DNA of 64,000 nucleotides, taken from assembly GCA_934045075.1 (NCBI GenBank), contig OW203722.1:12489396-12553395 (forward strand), in the 5' to 3' direction. Numbering within the stretch: the stretch's first letter is position 1; each line of letters begins with the position of its first letter. Source of the stretch: Yponomeuta sedellus (lineage: Eukaryota > Arthropoda > Insecta > Lepidoptera > Yponomeutidae). Made by a program: the position numbers and the translations under genes. The notes beneath the pieces are model-generated. The model was not told where the DNA came from, did no database searches, and saw only the letters and a list, made by a program, of their open reading frames with translations. Below are positions 22,480 through 34,344 of this stretch, one piece after another.

Positions 22480-25400
22480 ATGATTCACTTAGAAGATGAA
22501 GATGATGACGAAGAAAGCTTAGGAGGCCTGTACGAGGATGGACACTGGATCTGGGATAACAATGTCGGGTCACTCGTTTTCATTAGGTTGGTACCTACCT
22601 ACTTTATTTCCTTTTTATGTACCTACAATAAATTGTTCTCTTTATATCAGACGTTTACATTACATTTTGACCGGTCCTGCTATTTGGACTCGATGAAACC
22701 TTGTGTTACAGTTAGGTACCAGAACAAGGATATACCTAGAAAACCACGCAGGCTGGTGACTAACCACACTGAGGCCATTCCTATAAATATGTAGGTACCT
22801 CACGTGTAAATTGGAACACTTGAAAAACAAACAAAAATAGTATCTACCTATTGGAACTTGACGACATCTATAGCGCAGCGGTAGCGCATCTGCTTACCAT
22901 GCGAGAGGTCCCGGGTTCGAACCTCGGCTGGTGAAAAAAAAAAACACAGGTCTTCGATGGAACATGTTTGTGATGTCATTGTTTTTGGTTCCCACGACAC
23001 AAGCACAAGGGTATGTTAGTGTGGGGCCAGAAGTAATGCATGTGCCTGTATGTAAATGAAATGTTAATGTGGTTTCTTAATTTGGCACTTGAATAGTGAT
23101 TTCATTTCATTTTTTCATTTATTTATTCAGGAACAATTGACATTGTATTTGAAATATAACTTATAAACTAATTAACTAAGACAATATATTACAATATTTA
23201 CATGAAAAATGCATACTATTAATTGATTTATTACAAAAATGTTAATGTGACAGATAGTTTCATTTTTATAAAATTTCAGTCACACAGTTATAAAATTACA
23301 CTATTTTTTTTATTTTTAATGCACTAACCCGTGCTAAGGAACAAATTTAAAAACCTATTTAGAGGCTAAAAATTTCACCCATGCCGGGATTCGAACCCGC
23401 AACCTCTAGCTATCCGTATTAGCACTCTACCAATTGAGCCAATGGGCGACTCACGGCATCAGTGAAATTTCGAACCTCTTTACAATATTCTCTGTATTAC
23501 GTACAGGCAGCGACATCTGACTTAAGCAAACTGCATTACTTACAGCCCCGACTACCTACTTTGCAGTTAGGTTTAACATCGGAACGATATCACTGTACCC
23601 ACATGATTACACTATTTTTTTAATTTTTAATGCACTAACCCGTGCTAAGGAACAAATTTAAAAACCTATTTAGAGGCTAAAAATTTCACCCATGCCGGGA
23701 TTCGAACCCGCAACCTCTGGCTATCCGTATCAGCGCTCTACCAATTGAGCCAATGGGCGACTCACGGTATCAGTGAAATTTCGAACCTCTTTACAATATT
23801 CTCTGTATTACGTACAGGCAGCGACATCTGACTTAAGCAAATTGCATTACTTACAGCCCCGACTACCTACTTTGCAGTTAGGTTTAACATCGAAACGATA
23901 TCACTGTACCCACATGATTACACTATTTTTTTTATTTTTAATGCACTAACCCGTGCTAAGGAACAAATTTAAAAACCTATTTAGAGGCTAAAAATTTTCA
24001 CCCATGCCGGGATTCGAACCCGCAACCTCTGACTATCCGTACCAGCGCTCTACCAATTGAGCCAATGGGCGACTCACGGCATCAGTGAAATTTCGAACCT
24101 CTTTACAATATTCTCTGTATTACGTACAGGCAGCGACATCTGACTTAAGCAAATTGCATTACTTACAGCCCCGACTACCTACTTTGCAGTTAGGTTTAAC
24201 ATCGGAACGATATCACTGTACCCACATGATTACACTATTTTTTATTTTTAATGCACTAACCCGTGCTAAGGAACAAATTTAAAAACCTATTTAGAGGCTA
24301 AAAATTTTTTCACCCATGCCGGGATTCGAACCCGCAACCTCTGGCTATCCGTACCAGCGCTCTACCAATTGAGCCAATAAGCGTCTCACGGCATCAGTGA
24401 AATTTCGAACCTCTTTACAATATTCTCTGTATTACGTACAGGCAGCGACATCTGACTTAAGCAAATTGCATTACTTACAGCCCCGACTACCTACTTTGCA
24501 GTTAGGTTTAACATCGGAACGATATCACTGTACCCACATGATTACACTATTTTTTTTATTTTTAATGCACTAACCCGTGCTAAGGAACAAATTTAAAAAC
24601 CTATTTAGAGGCTAAAAATTTCACCCATGCCGGGATTCGAACCCGCAACCTCTGGCTATCCGTACCAGCGCTCTACCAATTGAGCCAATGGGCGACTCAC
24701 GGCATCAGTGAAATTTCGAACCTCTTTACAATATTCTCTGTATTACGTACAGGCAGCGACATCTGACTTAAGCAAATTGCATTACTTACAGCCCCGACTA
24801 CCTACTTTGCAGTTAGGTTTAACATCGGAACGATATCACTGTACCCACATGATTACACTATTTTTTTTTATTTTTAATGCACTAACCCGTGCTAAGGAAC
24901 AAATTTAAAAACCTATTTAGAGGCTAAAAATTTTCACCCATGCCGGGATTCGAACCCGCAACCTCTGGCTATCCGTACCAGCGCTCTACCAATTGAGCCA
25001 ATGGGCGACTCACGGCATCAGTGAAATTTCGAACCTCTTTACAATATTCTCTGTATTACGTACAGGCAATTTTAAAATTAAACAATTATAAAATGTCAAT
25101 AATAATTCTAGAATACTATACTTAATGATAATTTAATAAGTCGTCTAAAATTAACAAAATTAAAAATAATGAAATATGATGCAAGCATGATTTATAATGC
25201 AATTTGACCTAATTTTTATTATATTTTAATAAGTAAAATTTATTTTTCAAATAGTTCTTCAATTTTATCCTTATTTTTTTCCAACAATAGTCGCCTCAAT
25301 TCAAGCTTGAATTTTTTGTCGCAAACCATCGTTTCAGCTGGATAGGTAAGGCATTAAATAGGATAATAGCTTGATATATCGTGGAGTGCTTTAATATATT

Positions 25401-28400
25401 AAGTCTGGGAGTTATTTTGCTAACTAAATCAATTCTTCGTGTACTCTCTCGAATTTTTCTTTGCCCCTTGGATTCTATGCTATTGAGATTTTTTAGGAGA
25501 GACATAATTACTACAAGAGTGTACAATCCTGGTATTGTTAATATTTTGAGATTTTTCAAATGCTGTCGACACGATTCTCTTTGTGAAATACCCAACATTG
25601 TTCGTATGGCCCGTTTTTGTAAAACAAAAGCCCTATTTATATTTTGTTGATAGCTGTTGCCCCAGAACTGGATGCTATATCTTAGTTTTGATTCTACGAG
25701 ACTATAATAAATCATCTTAAGACTTTGTAGAGATAACTCATATCTTAGGCATCTAATTGCGTTTCTTTGTGATTGTGTTTCTTTGCAACGAATGTAAGTT
25801 GGTATTTGGAGATTTTTTGTCAATTTTTTCTCTAAAATGATCGTGATTTTGAAATGGATACCTACCTACTCGTAATTTGAATTGTAACGTTCATTAAGCT
25901 TCTGCGCTATTTTGAATAAAACCTTTTCATTTAATTTAATTTCATATTGCAAATATTTTTTAGACTTTGCACATTAAAAGGAAAATCAGAACATCACATT
26001 CTTGTTTGTCCGTCTGTCTTTTTGTTTTTGTACCTTTGACGTGGGGACGGAAAATGCTCTGCCGTCTGTCTTTTTGTTCCTTTGACGTGGGGACGGATAA
26101 AGCTCTACGGTCTCACTTTTTGTTTTTGAACTTTTGACGTGGGGACGGAAAATGCTCTGCCGTCTCTTTTTTTGTTTTTGTACCTTTGAAGTGGGCTATG
26201 TTAAAATTACCTACTGTTAAAATTTATAGATATCAAATACTAATCATCCCCTGTGATGTGAAGACTTGAAGCGAAAGATTTGACCATTTATGCCAATTAC
26301 TTTTTTCTGATGGATTTTTCACATTTATGGTACTGTTTAACAATATTCTTAGCATCTTCAGCCCATACACGTTTACCAGCGTATTTATTTTTTGTACAAA
26401 AAAACTTGGAATTGGGTTAAGTTTATTGTCGGGTATTCCGAAACCTGGTGCGATCTTGTCTCGCATTTATCCGTTTTATTTATTAAATAATTTTGTTTTT
26501 CTTTTAATACCTGATTCAGTGATCTTCCTCCTGATACGGTTGAAACAGTGGTGATGCCAACAAAACCTACAACGGGCGCAGTAGAGTTCAGAGATGATAT
26601 CGATGTTTTAGAACAGGTGAGCTGACCCAACCTACAGCTTCGTTTTGATATCTCATGCTAATATTATAATATTAAAACAATGTCCTTTAGTTCGAATATG
26701 CGTTTACCTACGTATTGAAAGTGATTCAGCTTATCGATAATAAAAACTTATTTCAACGTAAACAATTAACACTCTTTAGCGAAAAAAAATCACTCTTAAA
26801 TTAGATGGTACCTGTACCTACCTAACCAGATCCCACAAGTGTAATTAACAACAAGTATTAATAAACATTACAAACAATTTTCATAACCCAAAATAATTGA
26901 TTTCTCACCAAAAATGTATGAATAAAGTAGTTTGTTTTGGCATCCAGTACGCGTAGTTTTCAGGCCAGCATGGGTAGTACGGTCATGATTTGCGATACTC
27001 ATATATAGTTATATATTAAACGGGTCTAACGATTATTTATTAGGTAAAACGTAATTAACTTATTTCCCGATGTTTCGGCAGTGTTACAATTGCCGTGGTC
27101 TCGGGTAGACTGAAGTGGCGAGTACAGTCAATTATTGTGGGTAGTCACTTTGAACTATTTGCAGCTGGCCGACACCATTTATACAGAAAGCTAGATCATG
27201 TTCAGGAGGTTTTAAGTAGAAATGGCTACAAGGTGAAAGTCAGGCAGAAGCAGGAGCCGAAAAGGGACAGAGTGCTGAGTGCGAGTTTGACAGATCCAAT
27301 CGAATAACTTTACTACCGCGTTAATCGACCATCGAGTAGAGAGTATGAGTAAGTTAACCGTTCGAACTGGCAAAACGCTGTCACAGTACAACTCGCACTC
27401 GCGTTTATTCGTGTTTTGGCTGGTAAACGTGTTCACTTCTCAACGTAAACCATTACAACTCGCACTCAGCAATTTTAATTTCCATACTTGTCGCTAGGTG
27501 GCGCTTCCTCGATGCCATAGAAATATGAGTTTACGTTAACGCGATCGAGTAGTTAAAAAACTCGCACTAAGCACTCAGATATCCAGAAGTGTGTAGACAA
27601 CCCGCCTTTCTACCTTTTGTACGCGGAGTTACACATAAAATTGGATCAGTACTAGCTATCCATGAAGACTGTATATGTTCCGTACTCTAAGGTATCTAGC
27701 CAGCTAAGCACGCATAAGGATATCATATCCTTACAGTCTGCAGGAGTCTACAAGATTGACTGTAGTTGTGGAAGCTCCTACGTTGGCCAAACGAAGCGGT
27801 CTATCGCGGAAAGGGTCAAAGAGCACATTGCTGCAGGCAAAACTAGACAGGTAAGCAAGTCCGCAATAGCTGAGCATCTGTTGGAGGCCGGAACGAACCA
27901 CTGGATTGAGCTACATTACATCGACCGAAAGTGCTCTCAACCGATCGACATTATTATCGAATCGTTCGGCAAGCAATTGAAATTAAAAATCACAAGAATT
28001 TCAACAGAGAGGATGGTTTCAAGCTTTCAAGTGCGTGGAATCCAGTGCTAAGTAAATACAAAGCACGCGCCGTATCACCGAACCTGTCCGTGGACGTAGT
28101 GAGTATTGTGTGTCAGCCAGCTGCGAAAAATTAAAAGTGAGTACTCGCCACTTCAGTCTACCCGAGACCACGGCAACTGTAACGGTGCCCAAACGTCGGG
28201 AAATAAGGTAATTACGTTTTACCTAATGAATAATCGTGATTAGACCCGTTTAATATATAACTAGACTAGGTAGAACGGTGGTACTAATCGTCATTGAAAT
28301 TAACAATGTACGGGAAAGACGAGGCATTTGACATTTTAAATATACGACTGGCGTCGTAGTCGTACTACCCTGTGCCTATGCGGGTGTCGGTAGGTTTGTA

Positions 28401-31400
28401 GGGTAAAACCGACTAACGTAGGTACCTAATATTTTTATGTAGGTGTAATAATATTTTTCACAGATTTATTATTATTTTTAAAATACACTTAAATTAATTC
28501 TCTTGAATTACATAGATGCGGTACCGCCGACGTTATTATAGAAAACTCAAACCCGGGCAAGCTGACGTTATAACGGTGCAAGTAAGTTTTTGATTACTAT
28601 GTTCTGCTTGTTAATGTTTGCTACTAAATACCTACCTATCTATAAAACTAACAGTCTTATGTGAAAACTTTAAAATACCCCTCGGAGTCATTTTAAATAG
28701 CCGGTGGGAAAGAAAAAGAGTGGTGACCACATATCACTTAAACTGCCACTGTTTTCGAGGACTCGTGTTTTAATAAATAAGACCGTAATTATTTATCGCT
28801 ATTTTAGGATGTAAAGGATTTGGCGATATTTACAGCCCCAACCAATATACTGAGTCCAACCCTTATCAATATATTACACGCTCAGACATCCGATCGTTTC
28901 TTACGAACGTTGATTTTTTATAGTCAATATTACTTACAGGTCAGTATGTCTATCACGTATGATACAAAAAAATCACTTAGTAAATGGCATTTACTAATTT
29001 TCATACTCAGTTGTATTTTTCTATTCCGGTTGTAAGGTTGAAGATGAAATGGCAACTCGTATGGCTGAATTAGATCACCAAATTAGAACGCCCGAGTGTG
29101 ATCTCATTGAGAACGTATATCGTGCAAACTTATCAGATCTCAGGGCTTTGGTGGCAAAGGAATATAGCACTATACTTATGGGTTTGTAATTCATATTATT
29201 TGCTATTGCTTGAATTATGTTTTTAAACTTTTCCTATTACAGTTTTTTTATACAGGAGGAGCAGATGCTCGCAAATACCACCACATGGGACCACAGAAGA
29301 AGAGTAAGTCTTTGTCACACAAAGGTGCTCGACTTTTTGAGATGCTATTGCGTATGTCGGTGCATATAGTGTGGTTGGCTCTGGGTCGGAAGTCTTTTAA
29401 TCAACTAGGTAACAGTCCTTTATTTTACAAATAAATACCTAACCAAGCAAGACTATTATATCTTCGTGGATTAGCTTCTTCGTCTTCATCTTCATTCATG
29501 ACTCCATTAAGGCAGACGGTGGTTGTGAAGGTCATGGAGGTTAGCCCTCGGCTTTCTATATTTCATTATATTTCTTTTTAGTTTCTTGCGATGACTACAA
29601 GTTGTTAAAATACTGCCGCTTGATCCGAACGCTGGGTACGGGAAACACCAAACCAGAACACCTACTGGTCACGAAACCAAATTTCTTAATCCATAAATAT
29701 TGCTGGGAAATCTTCTATAATATAAAAATAAATCGGTTGGTAAGCGCAAATCTCGAGAGCAGCTGAACCGATTTCGCTAACTCTTTTTTGGATATTCCTT
29801 GAAGTACGAGAAAAATACGCAGGGAAAAATAAAACAAAAATAAAGAATCGACTGTTAGGCGGTACGAAGTTCGCTGGGTCATCTAGCTATTAATAAATAT
29901 TATTGGGTCATTTAAATATCAACTACCAAACAGTCTGCACTCATCACTTCCAACGTACTTACGGAACAGCGTACCTAAGTACAAGTATGAAACATTTGTT
30001 TATTATACGGATATTTTATTTATTAATAGATTGCGTTGTTATTATTTTTCTTTTAGAAATATTATAGATTTCGGCAAGGATCCTACATACATTTCTCCAA
30101 AAATTGCAACTGAATGTGTGTGTTACATAACACCTCAATCGATTCCTTTGGACTCGATTCCTTTGGAAAAATGTACTTCATCATTGCGAGTATACCTGGG
30201 TTTCGGGATAAGTGTTAGTATGTTAACGCCCGGTTGTTGATACAATCCTCGACGATCTGTACTATAGTAGGTGATTATTCTGATCGATCCACCGTTCAAA
30301 ACCTTAATAGACCTGGAACTGAACCGAGTCTTCAAGAGCGATATTTTCAATAACGTGGAACATATGCTAAAGACCGGATATCTAGCCAAAAAGACTCCGG
30401 AAGAGCGATCTGTATTACTAGGGCATTGCTTAAAGCATGGCAAGAAGTTGACAACGAACTCACCGCTCCTGAACGAAGTGTTCTGCGCACGAGAGATAGA
30501 CTACCGAATGTTCAGTCTTGGAGTCATGAAAATTCCTGAGTGAGTCTTGTCATATTTTGTTTTTTTCCCGGTTAGTTTTTTGTCGTGGTTTCATTCTTTT
30601 ACTCCCGTTAACCGGTTTAAGAATGATAACTATTTCTGGTATTAATGGACATGACCCCTCATCTGTAATGAATAGAGACAGCGTCGTGTCTTCAGATATC
30701 CATACAATGTGTTATTTAAATAACTCAAAACCTAAAAATTGTTTCAGGGTACCAATCGATAAATTTAAACCACTTCCAAATAGTAAAAGTTGTTGAAAAT
30801 ATATTTTTAGTTATTCCTAGTTGCAGAGAACAAAATATTTGAATTTGACAATTAATGTACTGGAAAGTCGCGGCTTTTGAGGTTGAGAGGCAGGACTCGC
30901 GTCGCTGTACTATAAAAACAAATCAAAAACATTGAATTGTTACTTTTAATAAAAATATATAACAATTTTATTACAGCCCATCATATCGTTTGCACTACAT
31001 AATGGAAACAATCGCGGGACCCGTGGAAAAATTCGGATCTCATGGTATAACGCTGGGCATACTTGGCATGCCACGGGCCCGATTTGATACCATGTTGCAT
31101 CTCATCCCATTGGTACAGAAAGACAAATCCAAGTCAAGAGCGTAAGTAGTACATATTTTTAGGGAATTTGTATGGTAGTACCTCTTCTCAAACGGATTGG
31201 GTGAGCAATAAAATCTTATCTGTCAGCAATAGCAATAATCTTTCCCAGAAACTATTTGACTTCGGCAGAAAATATAGCGAGCGGATGACGGATGCCAGGG
31301 GCCAATTTCATAGAACTACAATTCATGGTTTACTGTCACAATTCAATGTAAATTGAAAAGTCGAATCACGCACAAACAAGACACAATAACATAGGTACGA

Positions 31401-34284
31401 TGTGAGTTCATCGAATTGTTATTCTTCTTCTTCTTCAGGCTATTTTAGTCCACTGCTGGACATAGCCCTCCCCTGATGAGCGCCATAGCGCAAGTTAGTG
31501 CCATTAAAACCTACGAATAGTAGTTTTATGAAACTTGACCCAGAAGTAACAGCAGCATGAAGGCTGTTATTACGTGTAGGTTGCTGTTTCGCTTCCACAA
31601 TTTTACATTTTTAATTCACATTTTTACACAAGGTTGAAACAAGTAAACTTTTAATAAATATGGTCCGCGGGTGTGAAGCATAATTATGGATATTTAAAAT
31701 AAATTTTTGGTTTATCTTTCGGAGTTTTTAATAAATAAAAGTAGTCCAAAATTATAAACTTTGGAATCAAGTTACTACTGAGAAATATATCTTGAAGATC
31801 AATTTTACATCTACCAAACTATCATACAAAAATTATCAAAAGTATACTTACTGGGAGCAACTTTCATACTGGGTAGACGCAGAGAGGGAGAGAAGGAGTT
31901 AGAGCGAGAAACAGAGAAAGAGATAAGGAGAGGAAAAGTGAGGGAGGAAGCATGAGATACAGGGAGAAAAAGAGAGAGAAACAGCGACAGAAGGGGGAGT
32001 GAAGGAGATAGAGGAAGTGAGGAGCAGATAGAACGAGAGAGAAATATAGGTGAAAATAGTGCGAGAGAAAGAGAGAGTGAGTGAAGGATAGTGATTGAGA
32101 CAGAGAGGGACACAGAGAGCGTGAGAAAGACACAAAAAGAGGAAGAAAAAGATATAGCGGGAGAGTTTGAGAGAGTGAGTGAGGGAGGGAAACTGAAGGA
32201 AAGAGAAAGGCAGACAAACAGAGAGCTGGACATAGAGAAAGCGAGAGATGGAAAGATGGAAGAATTACAGGCAGAGTGATAGAGAGAGTGAATGAGAGCG
32301 AGAAAAAGAGGGAGAAAGACTAGGGGAGAGAGAAACTAAGAGAAAGAAAGAGAGACTGAGAGACTGAGGGAGAGAGAGTGAGAGAGAGAGACTGAGAGAA
32401 AGAAAGAGAGACTAAGTGAGAGAGAGAGACTGAGGGAAAGAGAGACAGACTGAGGGGTTGAGAGAAAGAAAAAGAGACTGAGGGAGAGAGAGAAGGAGAG
32501 AGACACCGAGGGAGAAAGAGAGACTAAAAGAGAGAATGACTGAGCCACAGAGAATGGGGCAGTGAAGAGAGACACGGTGTACCGGTTTATTCATGGCGTA
32601 TTAGGGGGGATCAAAAAGTAGTGAGAATGAGATGGAATATAATGACTATTGATAACTTAATAATTTATTTTTCTACATAGTCTCCGAGTCTCTCTACACA
32701 CAGAGTCCTGCGCTTTTCCAAGGCTTCAATTCCTTTCAAAAAAAAGTTTTGTCTTGGTGCTGCAAAAAGCTCTCCACGGCATCCATCATCTCGTTATCGT
32801 CTTCGTACCTATTTCCCTTTAAGTATTCTAAGTATAGTTAAGAATTCTTAACTATATTCAGAAAAAAATAAAAGAGAAGCGAAGATTTTTTTCTTTATTA
32901 ATATTACAAATATGTATCTGAGCTATGCTTGCCAGTATTTTTTTTCTTACCAAAACGACATACTGTTCACTCCTTTGTGATCACCCCTCGAATGAACAAA
33001 CAAATAATTTCTTTACTTAACTTAAAGGTCTGTAGTCAGCATGTCAAGCTCCAAGTCTACGAAAAGCACGGGGCCTGTCAAACTTTTCCCAGATATATAC
33101 TTGCCCGATGCACAGGACAAGTAAGTCCTTATTTCATTATTCCACACTCTGCATCTAATATGGTGGTTTACCTAGACACACTAGATGGCTGAAAGGACCA
33201 CTCGGACGCTGCAGTGCCTGGGACATTGTTTTGGATGGTATAGGCTTTCCCAGCACATACATGACCCTGACAGCTTGGTGGCGGTGGTAGCCCTGTAGGT
33301 AGAAAAATGGACTCGCAACCGAGGGACCCAGGTTCGATCGTAGTTACATACATCCGCGAATTTGTAGTCGCAATGACACACGCTAACTTTATGACGAGTA
33401 GGCGCGTCGAAGTGCCTATGCTCGTTGCACTATCTCAAGGACCTAGCCTACTGGATATGCGTGCGGGGTTTGATTAGCACGGGAGTGGGTGGAAGGAAAC
33501 GATCGGTCAAGCGGTAAATTACAAATTTTTATTAATCGTGCTTAAATACATAACCGATCATAATTACTAAACACTACGTCTAATCTATCTCCCTACTGTC
33601 CCTAACTCGAGTGCAGAGGTTATACCCCAAACTGCAAAACATTAGCCGGCGGTAACGGCCCCAGCGGCTAGTGAGCGCGGGTCGTCGTTCGACCCTGGCT
33701 GACGCCCGTGTGCGGTACTTGTGGAGGTTAGCAGACCCGGAGAGTTGCTTGGCTCCGCAGGTATTGACTAGTCCTTTCTGTGAGCTATCCCACATAACTC
33801 ACATAACTTGAAATATTAATCCTTAGTGGCTGGTCTTACTGTTAAAAGTTTTCAAGCCGCCCTAAGGCCTCTGACTTGGCTTAACGACTGTCATCTATCG
33901 ACGACAGCCGGCACCAACTGCTAACGTGCCTTGCGAAGCACGGAACCGCTTGAAAAAATGTCACTAGCGTAGTCATAGGCGGCCTACCCATCCATACGCG
34001 CCCTGTGTTCCTTAACTTCGTGATCGTTTAAGATCACTCAGGCAGCCGGGGCTACGAGCGATTTCGTCTCTCGTTCTCACTTTTTTCTCGTTCTCACCAG
34101 TACCACGAGGTGGTTGCCTGCGCGATTGACTTTTGCAGTGTTTCTATATCGCAGAGGGCCGATTCCCGAAACGTTTCCGCTGGAGTCGATCACTCCGGAG
34201 CCTGCCTGCAATGTACAGCGCCGTCGTTGGCTGAAGCGACTTCAAAGACTCATACATTCGCAGTCGAGATCGCGTATTTTTTAA
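22480..34284 (+). CDS. PPP1R36-like: PPP1R36-like protein, paralog B (10 exons, 438 aa)
   Basis: Exons: 22480-22586, 26520-26616, 28516-28581, 28808-28939, 29037-29181, 29256-29408, 30311-30539, 30977-31141, 33028-33120 and 34155-34284 (stop 34282-34284). The 1317 nt are in frame. Exons 2-7 and 9 have exactly the same lengths as in paralog A. Landmarks are GHWIWDNNVG, EFRDDIDVLEQ, RYRRRYYRK, DVKDLAIFTAPTNILSP, AKEYSTIL, YHHMG, IVWLALGRKSFNQ, GILGMPRARFDTML and C-terminal RRRWLKRL. Exon 6 is identical to paralog A at 37 of 51 residues. All splice donors are GT. The likely role is regulation or inhibition of protein phosphatase 1, by analogy with PPP1R36. It is the cleanest copy in the cluster and the best reference for the other two. 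Confidence 0.8.
22865..23110 (+). mobile_element. tRNA-derived SINE (family S6)
   Basis: TAGCGCAGCGGTAGCG (A-box region) and GGGTTCGAACCTC (B-box) lie at tRNA spacing. An A-run and a roughly 180-bp tail follow. It is in intron 1 of gene B. Confidence 0.6.
23300..25067 (-). repeat. Tandem array of about 310-bp units with a tRNA-like segment (array 1)
   Basis: Six tRNA-like segments lie on the minus strand at 23376-23448, 23687-23759, 23999-24071, 24311-24383, 24622-24694 and 24935-25007, spaced 311-313 bp. Each has an A-box TGGCTCAATTGG and a B-box GGTTCGAATCC, pairable acceptor, D, anticodon and T arms, and a loop ACGGATA. C instead of T before the anticodon position argues against a working tRNA. 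The fourth unit has a damaged acceptor side. Units differ by few substitutions. The array ends abruptly at the LINE fragment. ORFs of about 65 codons repeating in each unit are incidental. Confidence 0.85.
25068..25855 (-). mobile_element. 5'-truncated non-LTR retrotransposon
   Basis: The piece interrupts the end of the tRNA-like array. On the minus strand it encodes the C-terminal part of a LINE polyprotein (25823-25296) followed by AT-rich 3' sequence. It starts well past the reverse transcriptase core, as expected for 5' truncation during insertion. Confidence 0.7.
25296..25823 (-). pseudogene. LINE reverse transcriptase C-terminal fragment (175 aa)
   Basis: The frame contains YSLVESKLRYSIQFWGNSY and LQKRAIRTMLGISQRESCR, a pattern I know from the region downstream of the reverse transcriptase domain in insect jockey/CR1-type LINEs. 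The catalytic core is absent, so the fragment cannot transpose itself. Its clade assignment is tentative. Confidence 0.7.
26008..26197 (+). repeat. Tandem repeat, about four units of 45-62 bp
   Basis: Units share CTTTGACGTGGGGACGGA and a preceding CTTTTTGTTTTTG, with variable spacing and some substitutions. It lies in intron 1 of gene B, 320 bp before exon 2. Confidence 0.8.
26991..28262 (+). mobile_element. Penelope-like element remnant with inverted terminal repeats
   Basis: A terminal repeat of about 125-135 bp at 26991-27125 reappears inverted at 28140-28262 (shared text CAGTCTACCCGAGACCACGGC, read from the right copy). Between the repeats lies a GIY-YIG endonuclease frame. Penelope-like elements pair a reverse transcriptase with a C-terminal GIY-YIG nuclease and often carry LTR-like repeats in either orientation. 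Most of the reverse transcriptase is missing. The element fills intron 2 of gene B. Confidence 0.75.
27600..28051 (+). pseudogene. GIY-YIG endonuclease end of a Penelope-like polyprotein
   Basis: The open frame 27662-28051 contains GVYKIDCSCGSSYVGQTKRS, with the GVY and YVG pair that defines GIY-YIG nucleases, then RVKEH and AIAEHLLEAG. Upstream in another frame (about 27603-27655) the text AFLPFVRGVTHKIGSVLA continues the polyprotein, so a frameshift separates the two parts. A further remnant near 27160-27300 may be the end of the reverse transcriptase region. The copy is broken. Confidence 0.75.
29730..29905 (-). repeat. Dispersed insect repeat with CTAGCTGACCCAGC-type end
   Basis: Read on the minus strand it begins near CTAGATGACCCAGCGAAC and carries GGTTCAGCTGCTCTCGAG, matching 62008-62190 on the plus strand. 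It lies in intron 6 of gene B. The class is unknown to me. Confidence 0.6.
31420..31530 (+). repeat. Short dispersed repeat fragment
   Basis: The text CTTCTTCAGGCTATTTTAGT followed by CCACTGCTGGACATAG and CCCCTGATGAGCGCC is a repeat I recognise as common in lepidopteran genomes. It lies in intron 8 of gene B. Confidence 0.5.
31870..32580 (+). repeat. Purine-rich (GA/GAGA) low-complexity tract
   Basis: About 700 bp are nearly all purine on the plus strand, built from GAGAGAGA, GAGAAAG and GAGACTGAG motifs. The Ser/Leu/Phe-rich ORFs on the minus strand across it (for example 31811-32233 and 32336-32575) are translation artefacts. It lies in intron 8 of gene B. Confidence 0.85.
32600..32835 (-). 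pseudogene. Mariner transposase C-terminal fragment
   Basis: On the minus strand, text near 32787-32828 reads YLKGNRYEDD, followed by FLQHQDKTFF. After a one-base frameshift in an A/T run comes KGIEALEKRRTLCVERLGDY with a stop at 32665-32667. This is the tail of a mariner-family transposase, lacking the catalytic residues. The left end (about 32605) is probably the terminal repeat region. Confidence 0.65.
33165..33390 (+). mobile_element. Chimeric SINE piece (family S1)
   Basis: The first about 95 bp read like the body of the 55135-55345 repeat in one orientation. The next part (33270-33390) is a tRNA-like head in the other orientation, with B-box CCAGGTTCGATCG. The junction therefore joins a tail and a head head-on. 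It is in intron 9 of gene B. Confidence 0.5.
33730..34080 (+). repeat. Dispersed repeat family S3, diverged copy
   Basis: The text CTGACTTGGCTTAACGACTG, then GACAGCCGGCACCAACTG and a CTACGAGCGATTTC end, parallels 13370-13600. It ends about 75 bp before the last exon of gene B. Confidence 0.55.
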
Positions 34285-34344
34285 CTGACACTACACGTGG
34301 TGTCTTTGGAATAGAGCATAAAACCTACTTCTGCAAGAATTAAA

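Noticed and set aside
23376..25007. Cluster of functional tRNA genes
   Set aside because: The boxes fit, but the base before the anticodon is C, one T-stem pair is mismatched and the segment is embedded in a long satellite unit. I keep it as tRNA-like only.
23300..25067. CRISPR-like array
   Set aside because: Units are about 310 bp with no short repeat and unique spacer structure, and the genome is eukaryotic.
26233..26466. 77-codon minus-strand ORF in intron 1 of gene B
   Set aside because: It has no recognised domain and no support. It ends just before exon 2 of gene B on the other strand.
31811..32594. Ser/Leu/Phe-rich ORFs on the minus strand
   Set aside because: They come from the purine-rich GA tract in intron 8 of gene B.
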